A stretch of DNA of 64,000 bases. Source: Xiphydria camelus (Eukaryota > Arthropoda > Insecta > Hymenoptera > Xiphydriidae). The notes below the pieces were generated by a model that searched no databases, had not been told where the DNA came from, and was given only the letters and a program-made list of their open reading frames with translations. Position 1 is the stretch's first letter. Each line of letters starts with the position of its first letter. This document shows positions 23,482-38,534 of this stretch, one piece after another. Made by a program: the position numbers and the translations under genes. The stretch is from positions 40,092,602 through 40,156,601 of the forward strand of contig OY783191.1 in NCBI GenBank assembly GCA_963678675.1, given 5' to 3'.

Positions 23482-26400
23482 ATGGATAGGCCGCACGCCA
23501 ACTGGACCAATGGTCAGTAAACGTTTGTTTCACCTTCTCATTTTTTAGTTTTACGTTGGCAAATGTTATATTATTTATGTGGCAATTATAAAAAGACTTA
23601 AATGTAACACAGTTGCTTACATAATTGTACTTTATTGACGTTGTACGATAAAGCTTTACCTTACTGGACTCAGCATGAGACGCGATGAGAAAAGGACACT
23701 AATTTGAGCATTTTGTATTAACAACAATTGGCCCAATTATTTGGCTATGTTCCAGAATAAATATCAATTGCCAAACTATTGAAATTGTATATTTAACAAG
23801 GCTACGACTACGATCCTTCAGATTCAATTTATCAAGTTATTTCATTTTTTGCATGGCCAGGTGTAAATGCAACATCGACTTCAGGAAGAAATTGTGCTAC
23901 CAATTTATCGAATTCTGAATCACTGGTTAGATTATTAATTACCACACCTTCCTGGATAACGGTCAATCAAGAATTGAGATGGATCTTCCTCCTGCATACT
24001 TATGGATTCGCGTGTCTCTTTTTTATACTCAGCTTTTACACATTTTTCTCAATTTTAAATTTAAGGTACGTAAAAAGCCGTGTAGATCATTGTTATATTT
24101 ATCAACACATCTCGTTTATATAACGTTTTATATTTCAGATCCCTCATCTCCAGCCGGCCTTTTATGTCTACTATAAATGTTTTTCTCTGTTTGCTCGGAG
24201 CTTCGAGATCCGGCTGCCTCTTCATAGATCCCTATTGCCTTAAAGAAGTAAGCTTCTCGTTTAGAAAACTTAGAAATATGAAGCGTAAAATTACAATTTC
24301 AATTGAACTTCCTAGACAATGCCCAAAGTGATCGGTTCGATTATGTGGGACATTGGCTTTCCATGCATCACCTCTGCATTTTGTCTCATCCAATTGGCTT
24401 TTCTACAATTGACACAGGTAAATATTCCTGTCATTATTTACAACACACCATTGTCCATTGTGTAGAATTGTACTCCTATGTGTCAAATCGCCGTAGCTAT
24501 AATTATACCTCTCCCCCTTTTCAGCTTAAATTTGGGCCGGAGAAAATACAAAAGGAGTCGTGCCTCAGTTTGATCATCACCTCGCACTTCTCGTGCGTCA
24601 TTGCGAGCGATGTTGCCCTCGCCTTTCACAATCATTACATAGCGAAGTACGTCGTACAATTGGTGTTCTTGATTTGGAGTATTCTCTTGTATATGACGTT
24701 TCTACACGCGGGGTACAAAGTCATGAACTTACTGATGACTATGCCAAACAGTATGTTGGCTAGGGATAGTTCTCATGCGAATCAAAAAGGTTTGTTATTA
24801 GGCTCGTCGTTGTGAGTGCAGCTAGTGAGTCAAATTACGTATTTGTGGCTACTATACATTATCACGTTGTCATAGGCATTATGCAGCTTGCGATGCTAGC
24901 CCCTTCTAATAACTTGGCAACGTCTGTTGCTGCGGCGCTTGTACCTACTCTATTAGGTCCAAAGTTCAAAACTCCGGAAGATGGTGAATCTTCTCTAAAT
25001 CTTACCAAGTATCCGAGTCTCGATCAAAAAGAAAAAGGTAGCGTAGCGTCCCATACTCGTCTGCGATCGCAGCTGTGCTCTGCTAGCTAGCACATGCTTT
25101 GGCTTTCGGAAGAATCCCTCCGCGTTGTTCTCGTATATGTAGAGAATACAAATTTTCAGGGCAATCCATATCAAAGATACCAAAACAGCAAGAATCGATT
25201 CGAAACGAGCTGTCACCTACTATTTCTACGAGCAAGGTTCAGCCGCCACTTCAGCCACGGCAGATTCAACCGACCTCCACCGTACCGGAAGTATACGTCA
25301 GACCACCCACACCCACGCCATCAACTGCCAATTTACCGATTATAACAGTTTCCAGTCCTAGTCGTAGAAGTTCCTTGGCAAGTAGACGCGGCAGTGACTT
25401 ATCCGGAGCATCGCGCAGAAACTCGGAGTGCAGTGTCCGTTTCGTCAACGAGGAAAGCACGTCACCCGTATCGGAGTCGAAGCGTAATCCTGATTTTAGA
25501 ATGCAGCCTTCACCGGAAATCGATAGACCGCGTACTCCCGATGGTGCGATAAGAAGGCACTCTGAAAACATAACACCTACAAGCAGCACGAGGGACTTGA
25601 GGCGATGCTCCGATTTCACGCACGAGAAGAATCGTAGCTCTCAGTTTGCCACAAAATTGCGAAGGAACAGTGATTTTGGGAACAGAACTCCAAAGAGAAT
25701 GATGCCCCTTGAAGAGCAGCAAAAATTATCTAGAGTACTGGATATCAGTCCAACAGGTATCCCATACACTTTACTAGTTTGAGATAACATGCGGTACATA
25801 TTACGATAACGCTCATTGAATTGTAGGTTCGAGACGTAATTCCGATATAGGGAGTTTGACGACTACAGTATTCGAAACTCGAAGACATTCCGACTCTTCT
25901 ACTCGGCGCAATTCCGAGTTAGCTCAAATTAAACCACTAGTCATAAATCGGCGTAGCAGTGACATAAGCATTCGGACGTTAGATAAGAGCCCTACTCACT
26001 ATCAATCCATTGCCCTTGAAAAGACCGATATGCAAGAGAGATCCGAATCAGATTCGGATCAACCGGATTGCAATGAAAGGGCTGCGCTTGTCAATGATAA
26101 GCCTAAGGACTGTAAGGACGAAGACACTAAAGTTCGAAAAAAAAGTTTATCGTGGAAAAATGAGCGAAATAAAGAAGATCCAGAAGAGATTACGGCGGAG
26201 ACTAGCCTGTTGCCGGATACTGAATCTGCGGGAAGAGTCACGGTAATACATGTTGTTTGAAAAGAAATAATTTGATCAAGGAATAACGGATTTGATTAAT
26301 TTCCTTTACAGGGAGCTGATTTTACCTTGCACTCCATATTAAATCACATTGCATACGTGAACAGGGCCAAATCCGATACGCCTCTTCATATTCCCGAGGC

Positions 26401-26838
26401 GGATACCGCTGCAGCTCGAAAATCTCAGATCCGGAGAGTCTTGAACGTCACCTATGCAACTGCAATTCTGGGAATAATACTGTGTATTGCTGATCTTGCC
26501 CGAATAGTTGGGCCATACGGTAGAATCACTTCTCTTTTCTTCCTCACTTCTTTTACCACTGCCAGAGACTCGAGCGTTACATCAAATTCGGCGTATTTTC
26601 GTTTTCAGGTCTTTTGGCTGAAACGGTCGAGTACGGTTCATCTCCTGCAGACTCTCAATTTCCCAAGCCGTGGCCTTGGTTATTATACCAGACATTGTGC
26701 AGAGCGTTAGAATTGTTCATGGGTTGCGCCATGGCAAGTATAACTAAGCAACCTTCGGCAAGCCCGCGACATCAGTATCTTCATAACTATCCTAGCTATA
26801 ACTTTCGTATAAAACAGAGAGAAAGCCTTTATATATAG
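23482..26838 (+). CDS. Seven-pass membrane protein resembling PRRT3/PRRT4
   Basis: Ten exons with matching phases (23482-23512, 23801-24065, 24139-24247, 24316-24417, 24525-24789, 24876-25037, 25160-25756, 25827-26242, 26312-26519, 26609-26838) give about 794 residues. No signal peptide is visible. A short N-terminus (MDRPHANWTNGYDYDPSD) carries two N-glycosylation sequons (NWT, NAT). Five hydrophobic helices follow, including one ending LCLLGASRSGCLFIDPY. Then comes a roughly 400-residue loop of low complexity, and two more helices (ILGIILCIADLARIVGPYG and WPWLLYQTLCRALELF). The second-helix pattern and the W.WLLYQ..CR..E helix recall the proline-rich transmembrane proteins PRRT3/4, whose role is poorly known. 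That match is from memory of the pattern, so it is tentative. The large loop holds ten RRxS motifs. The first exon (31 bases) and the last exon's end are the least certain parts. Confidence 0.75.
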
Positions 26839-29800
26839 AGCAATAACGCTCAAACTCAGTTTTGACTCCGAGACTGAGACGACTAGATGCCAAAAATTTA
26901 CATCTTTGAAAATATTTAATTTTGAACCACCGCGCGTAAACATTTTTCTCGTATCCGAATAACGCACGGAAAAGAGCGCGCACGATCATTCTCCAATGCT
27001 TCAATTCCTATTTGCTATTGCGTGGTCCTTGCTACATACAAATCTGGAAGGTTATGATAAATAATTATCGGTACTGTGAACGTGAAACGGTGGTATACAT
27101 TTTCAGTAGGTATTGAAAATGAATGTTTTCATTCACTTTTCACAATAACTCTGGTCATTATTCTTATTTCGAGCGAAAGCATTCAATTGCTAGGAAAAGT
27201 TGACACATATACCATTCAATAAACGAATGGCAACTAAATATTGAATTTAAACAAGTATCTGATGATATACAAAGAGAGACATAGCAATAGAGCCACGTAA
27301 TATTCTAAAACAGTAACTGTGTTCAAAAAATATGTACCTTTATCTTTTTAAATGTCGCTTCGTATAGACTACCTTCTTGAAGAAAGGAAATGTATTTTAA
27401 ACAAATAAGTATTTCTATTTTTAACTTCAAATTAACTCATTACATACTGATAAGTGATTACTGAATATTTTAATTTTTTACACGGCTAACTGATAACCTA
27501 GAAGAACAGTATCCAAAACTTTTGGAGATTCTCTTTGCGAGGCATCATTGTTATACACTGTCCTCTCGATTAGACTGTTTATAAACCGCAATGGTGATGT
27601 ACACTGTATATGTATAACTGTATAGAAAAAACTCTCAACCCGGCTTATTCATTGAGACTTGGGTGGAAGAGTGCGGAGAAGTGGCGTTTAAAATATTCAT
27701 AACACATTCTCCTTATCCTTAGCGATCAAGGTAGAAAGTGTGAACCCTTCAAAAGTGCCCTATTCTTGAGTGTTAAAAAATAACCTGTTGGATATTAAGA
27801 TTTGATGTTTTTAAATGGTTTAACTACAACTGTGGAACTTGTAACAGAGAGTGTTGTGATTTTACATGTGATATATGGTTAGATATGTACAAAAGGCCGT
27901 TTATGCTTGTACAGGATTATTTCGGAATATCTAGTCACATACTCTTAGCAGTGCATTTTAAAATTGCAATCAACAGGGGGTCTTTGGCCTTCGAGATGTA
28001 GATAACAATTGACCACTATTTGGTTGCCAAATTCCGATTTAATAGAGACAAGTAGCAGATACAATGACAATACGTACGTGCAAATTTAAACTTGCACACT
28101 TATTTGCATACCGTAAAACATTTTCCAGGCTAGTGGTTATCCACGAGTGCTCGATATAATTAAATTACAGTTCTCAAAATCCGTTCATATTAATTATCGA
28201 CAAGAATGAATTGACTTTCTTATTTCAAGAATATCGCGTTGAGTTTATTACTCTTAAACAAGCATGGAAGGCCTCATCTCTCTCGTCTTCAAAACAAAAA
28301 ATATAGAGTAGTTCACGGTATTTCAAAGAATATAATACACTATACGATGGATGTTCAATGTGCCAAATATACGTGTTACCTATTTTAAATGTTTACGAAT
28401 ATATGCAGATATGTATATTACAGGGAGAAGTATTTCAGTGATGTCATTCGTATAGATAATTGGTTGTAAAGTAATAGTAATAGGAGCACATCAGCGCGAT
28501 AGAGCAAAATCGTTTGCTGCTCGTAACACATGTAATGTGCTCGTAACACGTGTAAATAAGTATTTTTATCAATGGATAAGGCATTATCAGTATTTTGAGA
28601 TCGGAGCGTTATCAGCACCTTCGATTGCTTCAATGAATTGAATTTGGCGTGAAACAATATACGTATGTACCAGTGAACATGATGAAGAATAGATGTGAAA
28701 TAGGGGGTAGGAGTCTCACTTTTTTCTAACAACTTATTATATTTCTCGAAGAGTATCTCTTGCAAGAGAATTAAGAGACAAGTATTACAAGAACAATAAT
28801 CAATACGCGAAATACGAGAACGTCATTTAGGTGCTCGGCAGTCGTTTACAGACTATTGATACCTCGATCAATCTCTAGGTAGAGAATTTCCTTTGTCATT
28901 AGATCGTAAAAAACGGTACTTTATGTTATATCTCTTGAGGATTGTCTTTATAAAGAATTTTATCCAGCAAATGCGGATGTAGTCCACAAACGAATCATGG
29001 TAAAGTATCCTCGTCAACGTATGCACGTGGTCTGGTTGTTTATTCGCCGAATGATTTGGCTTGTCTGACAAAGATCTTTGTATAACTGAGCATGTAAAAA
29101 TATCAGTCAATTGGGATATGCGATTGGTATGAAAAAATAAAAAGTTTCAGGATATCAAAGTAATTGCAGTGGTATCTTCCTCACTTTTCTAGATATTAGG
29201 GATATCTCCCCGTAGGTTTTTTCATGAATAAATTATTTTCAACAATATACAATTAGTATTTTAATCAGACAATCGTTAAATTTTAAATACGACTGCAAAA
29301 TCCTCTGCATAGTATTTTTGTTTCTTGTGGATGATTTAAGGTTTGTCGAATGGCGTTCTGCGTTATCTCATATCATACTGCATTTTTAATGAGCAACATA
29401 CCCAAGTACACGATACAATGTTACGAAATCAACGGTATTATTTGGTACCTGTATTGACGAGAAACATTCATAAAGAATTTATTATTGAATGGCGGTGTTC
29501 TACATGAACCCATTCATGTCGTTGCGTTAATGACGAGAAATTCACTGAAAAGTTGTCTTTTACAAGCTGGAGCGAAAGAGAAAAGCTGGAACACACGGAT
29601 ATGAACTCAATGCTAATCCTTGCAGAGATAAACGCGAGTGGTAGTTCGTTTTCATTCTTTTTCCTTCCGTCTCGAGCCGTTCAGTTATTTTAATTTCCAT
29701 ATTATACTAATTTTTTAAACAACCTATCTCCAACTCCTCTTGGCAGGATTCTATAATGTGAATATCATAATAAGCATAATAATAACCCAAACAAGTAGCG

Positions 29801-30105
29801 TTGCTAGAAAAATTGCTAGGCATCCAGCTAAATGTAAATTAAATTTGGTAATCATTTTTATCCATTCGTAAATTGCTATTGACAGAGTGTCTGATAAACA
29901 TCATTATTTGAAACAATTACCAATACGTGTATAGACATATATGTATTACTTATATATGCAAATACTCGACAGTTTGACGAATATCTGAATAACTCGATTA
30001 GCGCGTTTCCTTCTTCATTTATACACATCAAACATTTTTCATTGAACTGGAGAATTATTCCGTTGATTTTCTGTTTTCAATATAGCATTTTCGTAACATA
30101 CCAAT
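26839..30105. other. AT-rich gap; 3' UTRs, no gene seen
   Basis: AATAAA at 27218-27223 is a good candidate 3' end for the PRRT-like gene. The right part should carry the 3' untranslated region of shuttle craft on the minus strand. Short frames at 28418-28765 and 28868-29110 on the minus strand have no recognisable protein features. Confidence 0.6.
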
Positions 30106-33100
30106 TCAACCTTGATAATCGAAATAATCTATCACGGGTTCCGGCGACTTTGGTGTTGATGGTAGTGTTTTTTTACTCTTTTTAGCGAACAGCGGCAGTA
30201 CTTCTACATTCCTGTAACCCATAAATTATAGATAGCGTGGTGTGTCGCTGACTATATTGTCGGCGGACAAGCAATAATAAAATCATTCTAGTACTGACAT
30301 ACCTCAAAGAGTTAGGAGCCTTCGAAGTGTTGAGCATTGGCCCCGGTACTCTCCTCTGACCGTTTTCTCTTTGTATTAGTTCTAATAAGCTTAAACTCGG
30401 TAGCCAACACTGCAGAGCAAGAGTGTAATTAATGTTGAAGATATCTGGTACAACGTCCAAAACGAATTACACGGCAACATTATCTCACCTTATCTTTCAC
30501 AGCAGTAGCAACGATATTTCTTTTAGGCTCCTGATCGTACGAATGGCTTTCACAACCGAATTGTTCGCAACACTCGTGTACAAAATGTCGCTTATCTCTG
30601 TTCATGCTCTCGAACGAATAACTCCTCGATTTTTGCTTGGACGTCTTGGCTAGTTGCACCAATTCCGTCAATTTATCATGGACCATTTGACAAAAGTGAG
30701 GATCCTTCTTGGCCCATTGCTTCATAAAGTCGCTGTATCTCGGCATCAATTTCCCGCTCAAGTCCGGATTGACAATTTGTAAGCCCAGTGCCAATCTCCT
30801 ATTCCTCTCTATCATTTTACATTCGTCATTGCATTCTAAAGTTTTCAATTGGTTTTGTTTCTTCGCACCCTGACCGAAAACTTCCTCTAAATCAACGGAG
30901 TGACCGAGCTGCATTTCCGCCATTTTACTCGCTAAAATTCCACTCGCTATTCTTTGATACTCGCGCGAGTTCTCCGCGCAAGCTCTGGACATACTTTTGT
31001 GACCGCATTGGCACGTTACCTTTCAGTTGCAGAGAAAATAATACATCATTCACATTAACAATATCGACACGAAGAAAGAGAAAGAACGTAAACCCCTTTC
31101 ATTAGATTCTTACCTTCACCATTTCTTTACAAGGCGTATCGGGACATTTTCCTTCGTGACAAGGTGCCGCACAAGTGTGTCCGCATAATTCTCGCGGTAT
31201 GACGCATGGTTGAGTACACACTTGCCCGGGTTTCTCGCACGGACCAGGGTGGCATATTGCGATGCACTTGTGACGTCCGCATGACAAGGGTTTATTGCAA
31301 GACAAACCGCAGGAGAGTTCGTTGACGTGACACGGCACTGCCTTCCTGAGCTCGTGTTTGCCGTAACACCATCTTTGAGTGAGCACGGTACACGGCGGGC
31401 ACGTTGCTTCACTGTGACAATTGTGCAAGACTTCGTGGCCGCAGCCGTGCTGTCGAGAGCAGGGCTTATCGCAAGTCGGACGTCGCGAGCCACAAGGTAC
31501 CGGTGGATAAATGACGGCATTACCGCATTCGCAAAACAGCTCATCGAAACTACTTTGCCAACATGGCTGGCATTTACCTGCGAATAGAATTCAGGTTTCC
31601 GTTAATGGCTGTCAAACTCTACGATGGATAAAACTTATCCTCTTCTCCCGGTCTTGCTTATACTTATGTGCTCGACAGCCTCTCACCTTTGTGACAAGGC
31701 TGCTCGCACTTGTGTTTCCCGCAACTCATAGTCTTCGAGCAAGGCAGTGGACATATATGTTCTATATCTATACAGCACAACTGGTTACACTTGTGCCTGC
31801 CGCAAGATCGTTTCTTCACACATCGCTTCTGGCATCGAGCATCATCAGCTTTGGTTGTTAATTCTTTGCAAGGAATTTCCTTGTCCATATTCCCGCACCG
31901 ACATTTAACTTTGGTGGTCAACTCGCACTCGGGGCAATCACCTTGGTGGCATTTTATCTCGCATGTGTGTGGATTACCTTTGATGACGTAGGAAATTTTT
32001 TGTTAAGACGAATAGGTGTATGCGTCTAAATGACGTTTCGTAGCATTTTAAATAGTAATGATACTCTTACCGGGCTGCCCGCACTTCAGACGTTTACTAC
32101 AAGTTTTATCGCACGTAGGAATCTCGTCAAGACAGCTTTTCCTTTCCTCCGTCAAAGGAGTTTGCCCGCAGCAACAATGAGTAACCGTTTCCGGCTTCAA
32201 CGAGCACGGCTCGCAGGATCCTGGGTGGCATGTCGCCGTGCATTTATGGTTTCCGCATTCTAGCAATTTGTCGCATACATCCGTACATTCGTATGCGGAC
32301 GAGACATCGGCCTTGCAAGATACTTCGCGATTATGTTTCCCACAATAGCATTCTTGAAAAAATTGATTAAATTGTGTATTGTATATATTAGGAACCGCTG
32401 CTCTTTTTTCTAAATTGATATTTTCTGTATACAAATCTGTATGCGTTACATTACCTTGATGCACAGTTTTCTCGCAAACACCGCAATCTCCATGGTGGCA
32501 TACTCTCTCGCATTCGTGCATGGTGCAATTTAACAATTTACCACAGACCGCATCGCACAAAAGGAGCATTCCTGTGCTGCATTTAAGCGTTTGAAAAGTC
32601 TTGCCACAGCCGCAGTACTTTGTTACCATTGCTGTACACGGCGGGCAAGGACCAGGATGACAGAGCAAGTTGCATTTATGAACACATTCGGTGTTGGACC
32701 GCATACGTCCGCACATGTCGCCACAAGAATGAGCAGCGTCTCTGCGATTCCATTCCGGATCGGTAGCTTTGCCGCAGAAACAATAGTAGTCCTCTGGGAC
32801 GTGCGTGGTCACATTTTGGCAAGCAGGACAGCGCCAACCATTTTCTGTTGAATGAAACAAATAAATAAGAGTAACAGTCACGATGACAGAATATGACTTA
32901 GTCTGTCTAATTTACCGCTCTGCGATGATCTAGCCCACTTCTTGGTACACCTCAAATGTAGCACGTGATAGCAGTTCGAGCACGACCAAACGGAATCATT
33001 CTGTTTAATACGATCGCAACACACCAGACACTCCAGCTGACCTCTATTCAATTGTTCAGTTAATGTTTCCCTTTGACTAGCGTCGTCGTCTGCATAAATA

Positions 33101-34634
33101 AAAATTGTTAAATAGCGTTTTGGAAAGTCTGACGAAATAACTACCGTTAAACGATCATGGCTAAATTAGCGATATTGCAGTATCGTGACCAACCTGTTTC
33201 ATATCTTCTACCACTGCTACGTTTTGGCGTCCCGCTCCTACTACCATCGTCCTGGATCTTTCGCCTCCAATTTTCGTTATCCTTATCTCTAATCTCCCTA
33301 ACACTATCCTTATTTCTATCTTTATCCTTCATCTTATCGTTTCTATCCTCTCTTTCATAATTACCTCTACGCCCGTTATAATCTTGATAGCTATTTTTCT
33401 TTTCCCAATAACTCGTGTCATGCCTATCGCTACGACTACCTTTCTTCTCGCGATATCGCTCTGCCCGATCGTCGTTAAAGTACCTCTTGGCGTGCTTAAA
33501 CGAAACCTGTGGATGCTCTGCATCTAAATTGTGATTAGAGGGTGATTCTTTCACAGATCCATTGTAATGTCTCGGCATCCTATTCGCGTATCTCGCGCTA
33601 TCCTGTTTAAAGGAATGTGGGTGCCCCGCATTACTCAATGTTTGATTTCTAGAACTATTCTTACTTGACCTTTCGTTAGGTGATTGTTCGTCTTCCTCTT
33701 TAAATTGTACGTTAATCGCAGAATTATCTTTTGATGCGTCAACATTACCGGCATTCACTGTTGTATCAGAGATCAACTCTTTTTTCTCCATAGCATAATG
33801 TTTACTGTTATCAATGTATTGCCGTCTATTGACATACTTATCACTGTGGAATTTTCCGTGATTTTTAGGGTACTGATTTTTGCACGCACTTCTGTAGAAA
33901 TTCTCATTTTGACTCGGATTTTCATCTGGCTCTCTTTGCCTGTAATGGGAGCTCTTCTTGTTGACGTATTTCTTATCGTTCCATCCCATCCTATCATCTC
34001 CATAAAAAACATCCGAAGGACCCTGAGATGGTATAAGATTCCCGTCCTGAAAGCCATACTCAGGATTCCCAAATCGAGACACGTTTTGGACAATCTCATT
34101 AATTGTTATAGGCGCATCATTGAAGTCAGATTTTAAATTGTACGGGACAAATTCCCCGGCATTAGGATGAAGGTTTGAAAATTCCGCCAGTCCTGGATCA
34201 ACACTTCTTTGATTAGAAAAAAATGGAGCTTCAACGCTGTTCCTACCCTGCTTACCACTGTAATTACCACTTTTGCAATTAAAAGGTGGCAGCTGTTGCT
34301 GCAATTTGTTATTCTCAAAAATACACTGAGAATAATTGACGTTCTCGCCTTGAGCTGGACCAGCTTGGGTTTCATGATACGCATTTGCCAGTGGTACTAA
34401 GTTTGGTGGAATCGAAGGAGCAATTTGTTGAAAAACAGTAGAACCATTTTGCTCGAACAATGCTAGGTTATTTTTGGAGTAAGCATCGGGTATACCTCCA
34501 TAAAATGTATTATCTCTTCCTTCAGGGTAGTAGTTCCATGGTTGAATGTTGGGGTCCGTATTCCGCTGATCTGGATGGGAATAGCAGCTTGGATCTTCGG
34601 ACGGTTCGAAGAAGGAGCCATTCCAGGTGGCCAT
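30106..34634 (-). CDS. stc: Shuttle craft / NFX1-type zinc-finger protein
   Basis: NFX1-family proteins combine a RING/PHD-like finger, a row of NFX1 zinc fingers and an R3H domain. They act in the nucleus as transcription regulators and probable E3 ligases; fly shuttle craft is needed for motor axon development. Nine exons (34634-33194, 33089-32916, 32844-32455, 32352-32071, 31977-31687, 31577-31114, 31019-30489, 30409-30303, 30211-30106) give 1261 residues. Residues 1-480 are a disordered, charged, Asn- and Tyr-rich region. The RING-like finger begins at [18 protein letters not shown] count nine NFX1 fingers of the form CG.HKC...CHPG.C..C. The R3H domain ends [12 protein letters not shown], and the tail [11 protein letters not shown] matches the family's conserved C-terminal motif. 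The KAT2A start codon is about 1 kb away in the opposite direction. Confidence 0.96.
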
Positions 34635-34966
34635 TCTGGCCTCTTAGGCCTCTCTTGTTGGGCGTAAATCCAGTTGAATTTGACTCGTTAAACTGTCTTT
34701 CCTCTCGTTAAATTGTTATTCAATGGCAAACTATTTTCTATATATCAAAGTAGTTAAAACTACTACAAGAACGTGGCAATATGGGCAACAAAATATAGAT
34801 ACGCTGGAAATTGATTTTTTCGCGCAAACTTAACCAAACTACATCGTTGGTCCTTGGCCGTCCTTGGCCAACGGTATGTAGGTACAAATATATTTTAACC
34901 GCACTGTGTGTTAGGCACGATTCACGATCGTTATGCTTAAGATGACGATTAATTTGTGTGGACGAA

Positions 34967-35206
34967 ATGTTGCAGAAAGTTGCACAACATTATTTAACGA
35001 AGCGGATGTGGAAAGAAATACCTAGATATCATTCACCTCCTTCCTTCTGCAAATCAAAATACCCACTAGCGCTTGAACTGCGATCGTGGCACAGCGTTCA
35101 ACTACGGAGTGGTCGGGAAACTGCAATGGCTGCAAACACAGCTGCAAATGATACGATTGGCGAATGTCATAATCGCGACTCCGATATATTGAAAATAAAT
35201 TCTTGA
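34967..35206 (+). CDS. Small reading frame of unknown status
   Basis: An 80-residue ATG frame begins MLQKVAQHYLTKRMWK and ends DILKINS. It is basic in its first half, with no membrane segment, signal peptide or known motif. I do not recognise it. Its position between two divergent genes makes an upstream open frame in a KAT2A leader, or chance, as likely as a gene. Confidence 0.2.
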   Translation: MLQKVAQHYLTKRMWKEIPRYHSPPSFCKSKYPLALELRSWHSVQLRSGRETAMAANTAANDTIGECHNRDSDILKINS

Positions 35207-35256
35207 ATGCAAGGTAAATCTCCAGAGAATTTCTATTTTATCGATTAAATCGTTTT

Positions 35257-35544
35257 ATGTCAAAAGAAGAATTGCCAAAATCGACAAGGCGTAATAAGAG
35301 CTTTTACCGAAGTTCGCGATTTACACAAACTATAAGTTCCAATTACGAATCTTCGTTTTTGTTATTATACGAAGACGCTCCTATAATCCCTTATAATTTT
35401 TTATTATTATCTAAATTGCAATTATTGCTGGAACAGAAAAGCTCCAATGTGAGATTAGAAAAAAGCTACAGATACTCAGGAAATATGAAAGCATTTTGTG
35501 AAGCTCCTTTTATGAAATCAATAGACAATTTTAGAGGCGTCTAA
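35257..35544 (+). CDS. Small reading frame of unknown status
   Basis: A 95-residue ATG frame begins MSKEELPKSTRRNKSFYR and contains a hydrophobic patch, LLLLYEDAPIIPYNFLLLSK-like in character, around its middle. No known family is recognised. It ends 143 bases before the KAT2A start codon and could be an upstream open frame in that leader, an orphan gene or chance. Confidence 0.2.
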   Translation: MSKEELPKSTRRNKSFYRSSRFTQTISSNYESSFLLLYEDAPIIPYNFLLLSKLQLLLEQKSSNVRLEKSYRYSGNMKAFCEAPFMKSIDNFRGV

Positions 35545-35687
35545 TTTAAAAAATTAATTTCTCATTTTTCAGTTAATTGAATTCGCACGATTCTGATGTA
35601 CGCTCTTTAGAGTGTAAATTAGATCACTCTCGGATGTGTACCGTAAGAGAGTAGGAGGAGTGTATTCCTACTTTGCAAGTTGCAAAA

Positions 35688-38534
<2,847 letters not shown>

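Larger units (their letters stand above)
34635..35687. other. Region between divergent stc and KAT2A
   Basis: This 1.05-kb stretch must hold the promoters and 5' leaders of both genes. It also contains two short plus-strand reading frames that are listed separately with low confidence. Confidence 0.6.

Noticed and set aside
24303..24815. 170-codon plus-strand frame taken as one exon
   Set aside because: It reads through the 24418-24524 intron of the PRRT-like gene. The upstream part is in the wrong frame for the TMPKVIGS exon, while the downstream part is the real exon 24525-24789.
32353..32454. 34 extra in-frame codons in the shuttle craft zinc-finger region
   Set aside because: Treated as an intron because good GT and AG sites flank it, and removing it restores the finger spacing; kept as a finding because it is frame-neutral.
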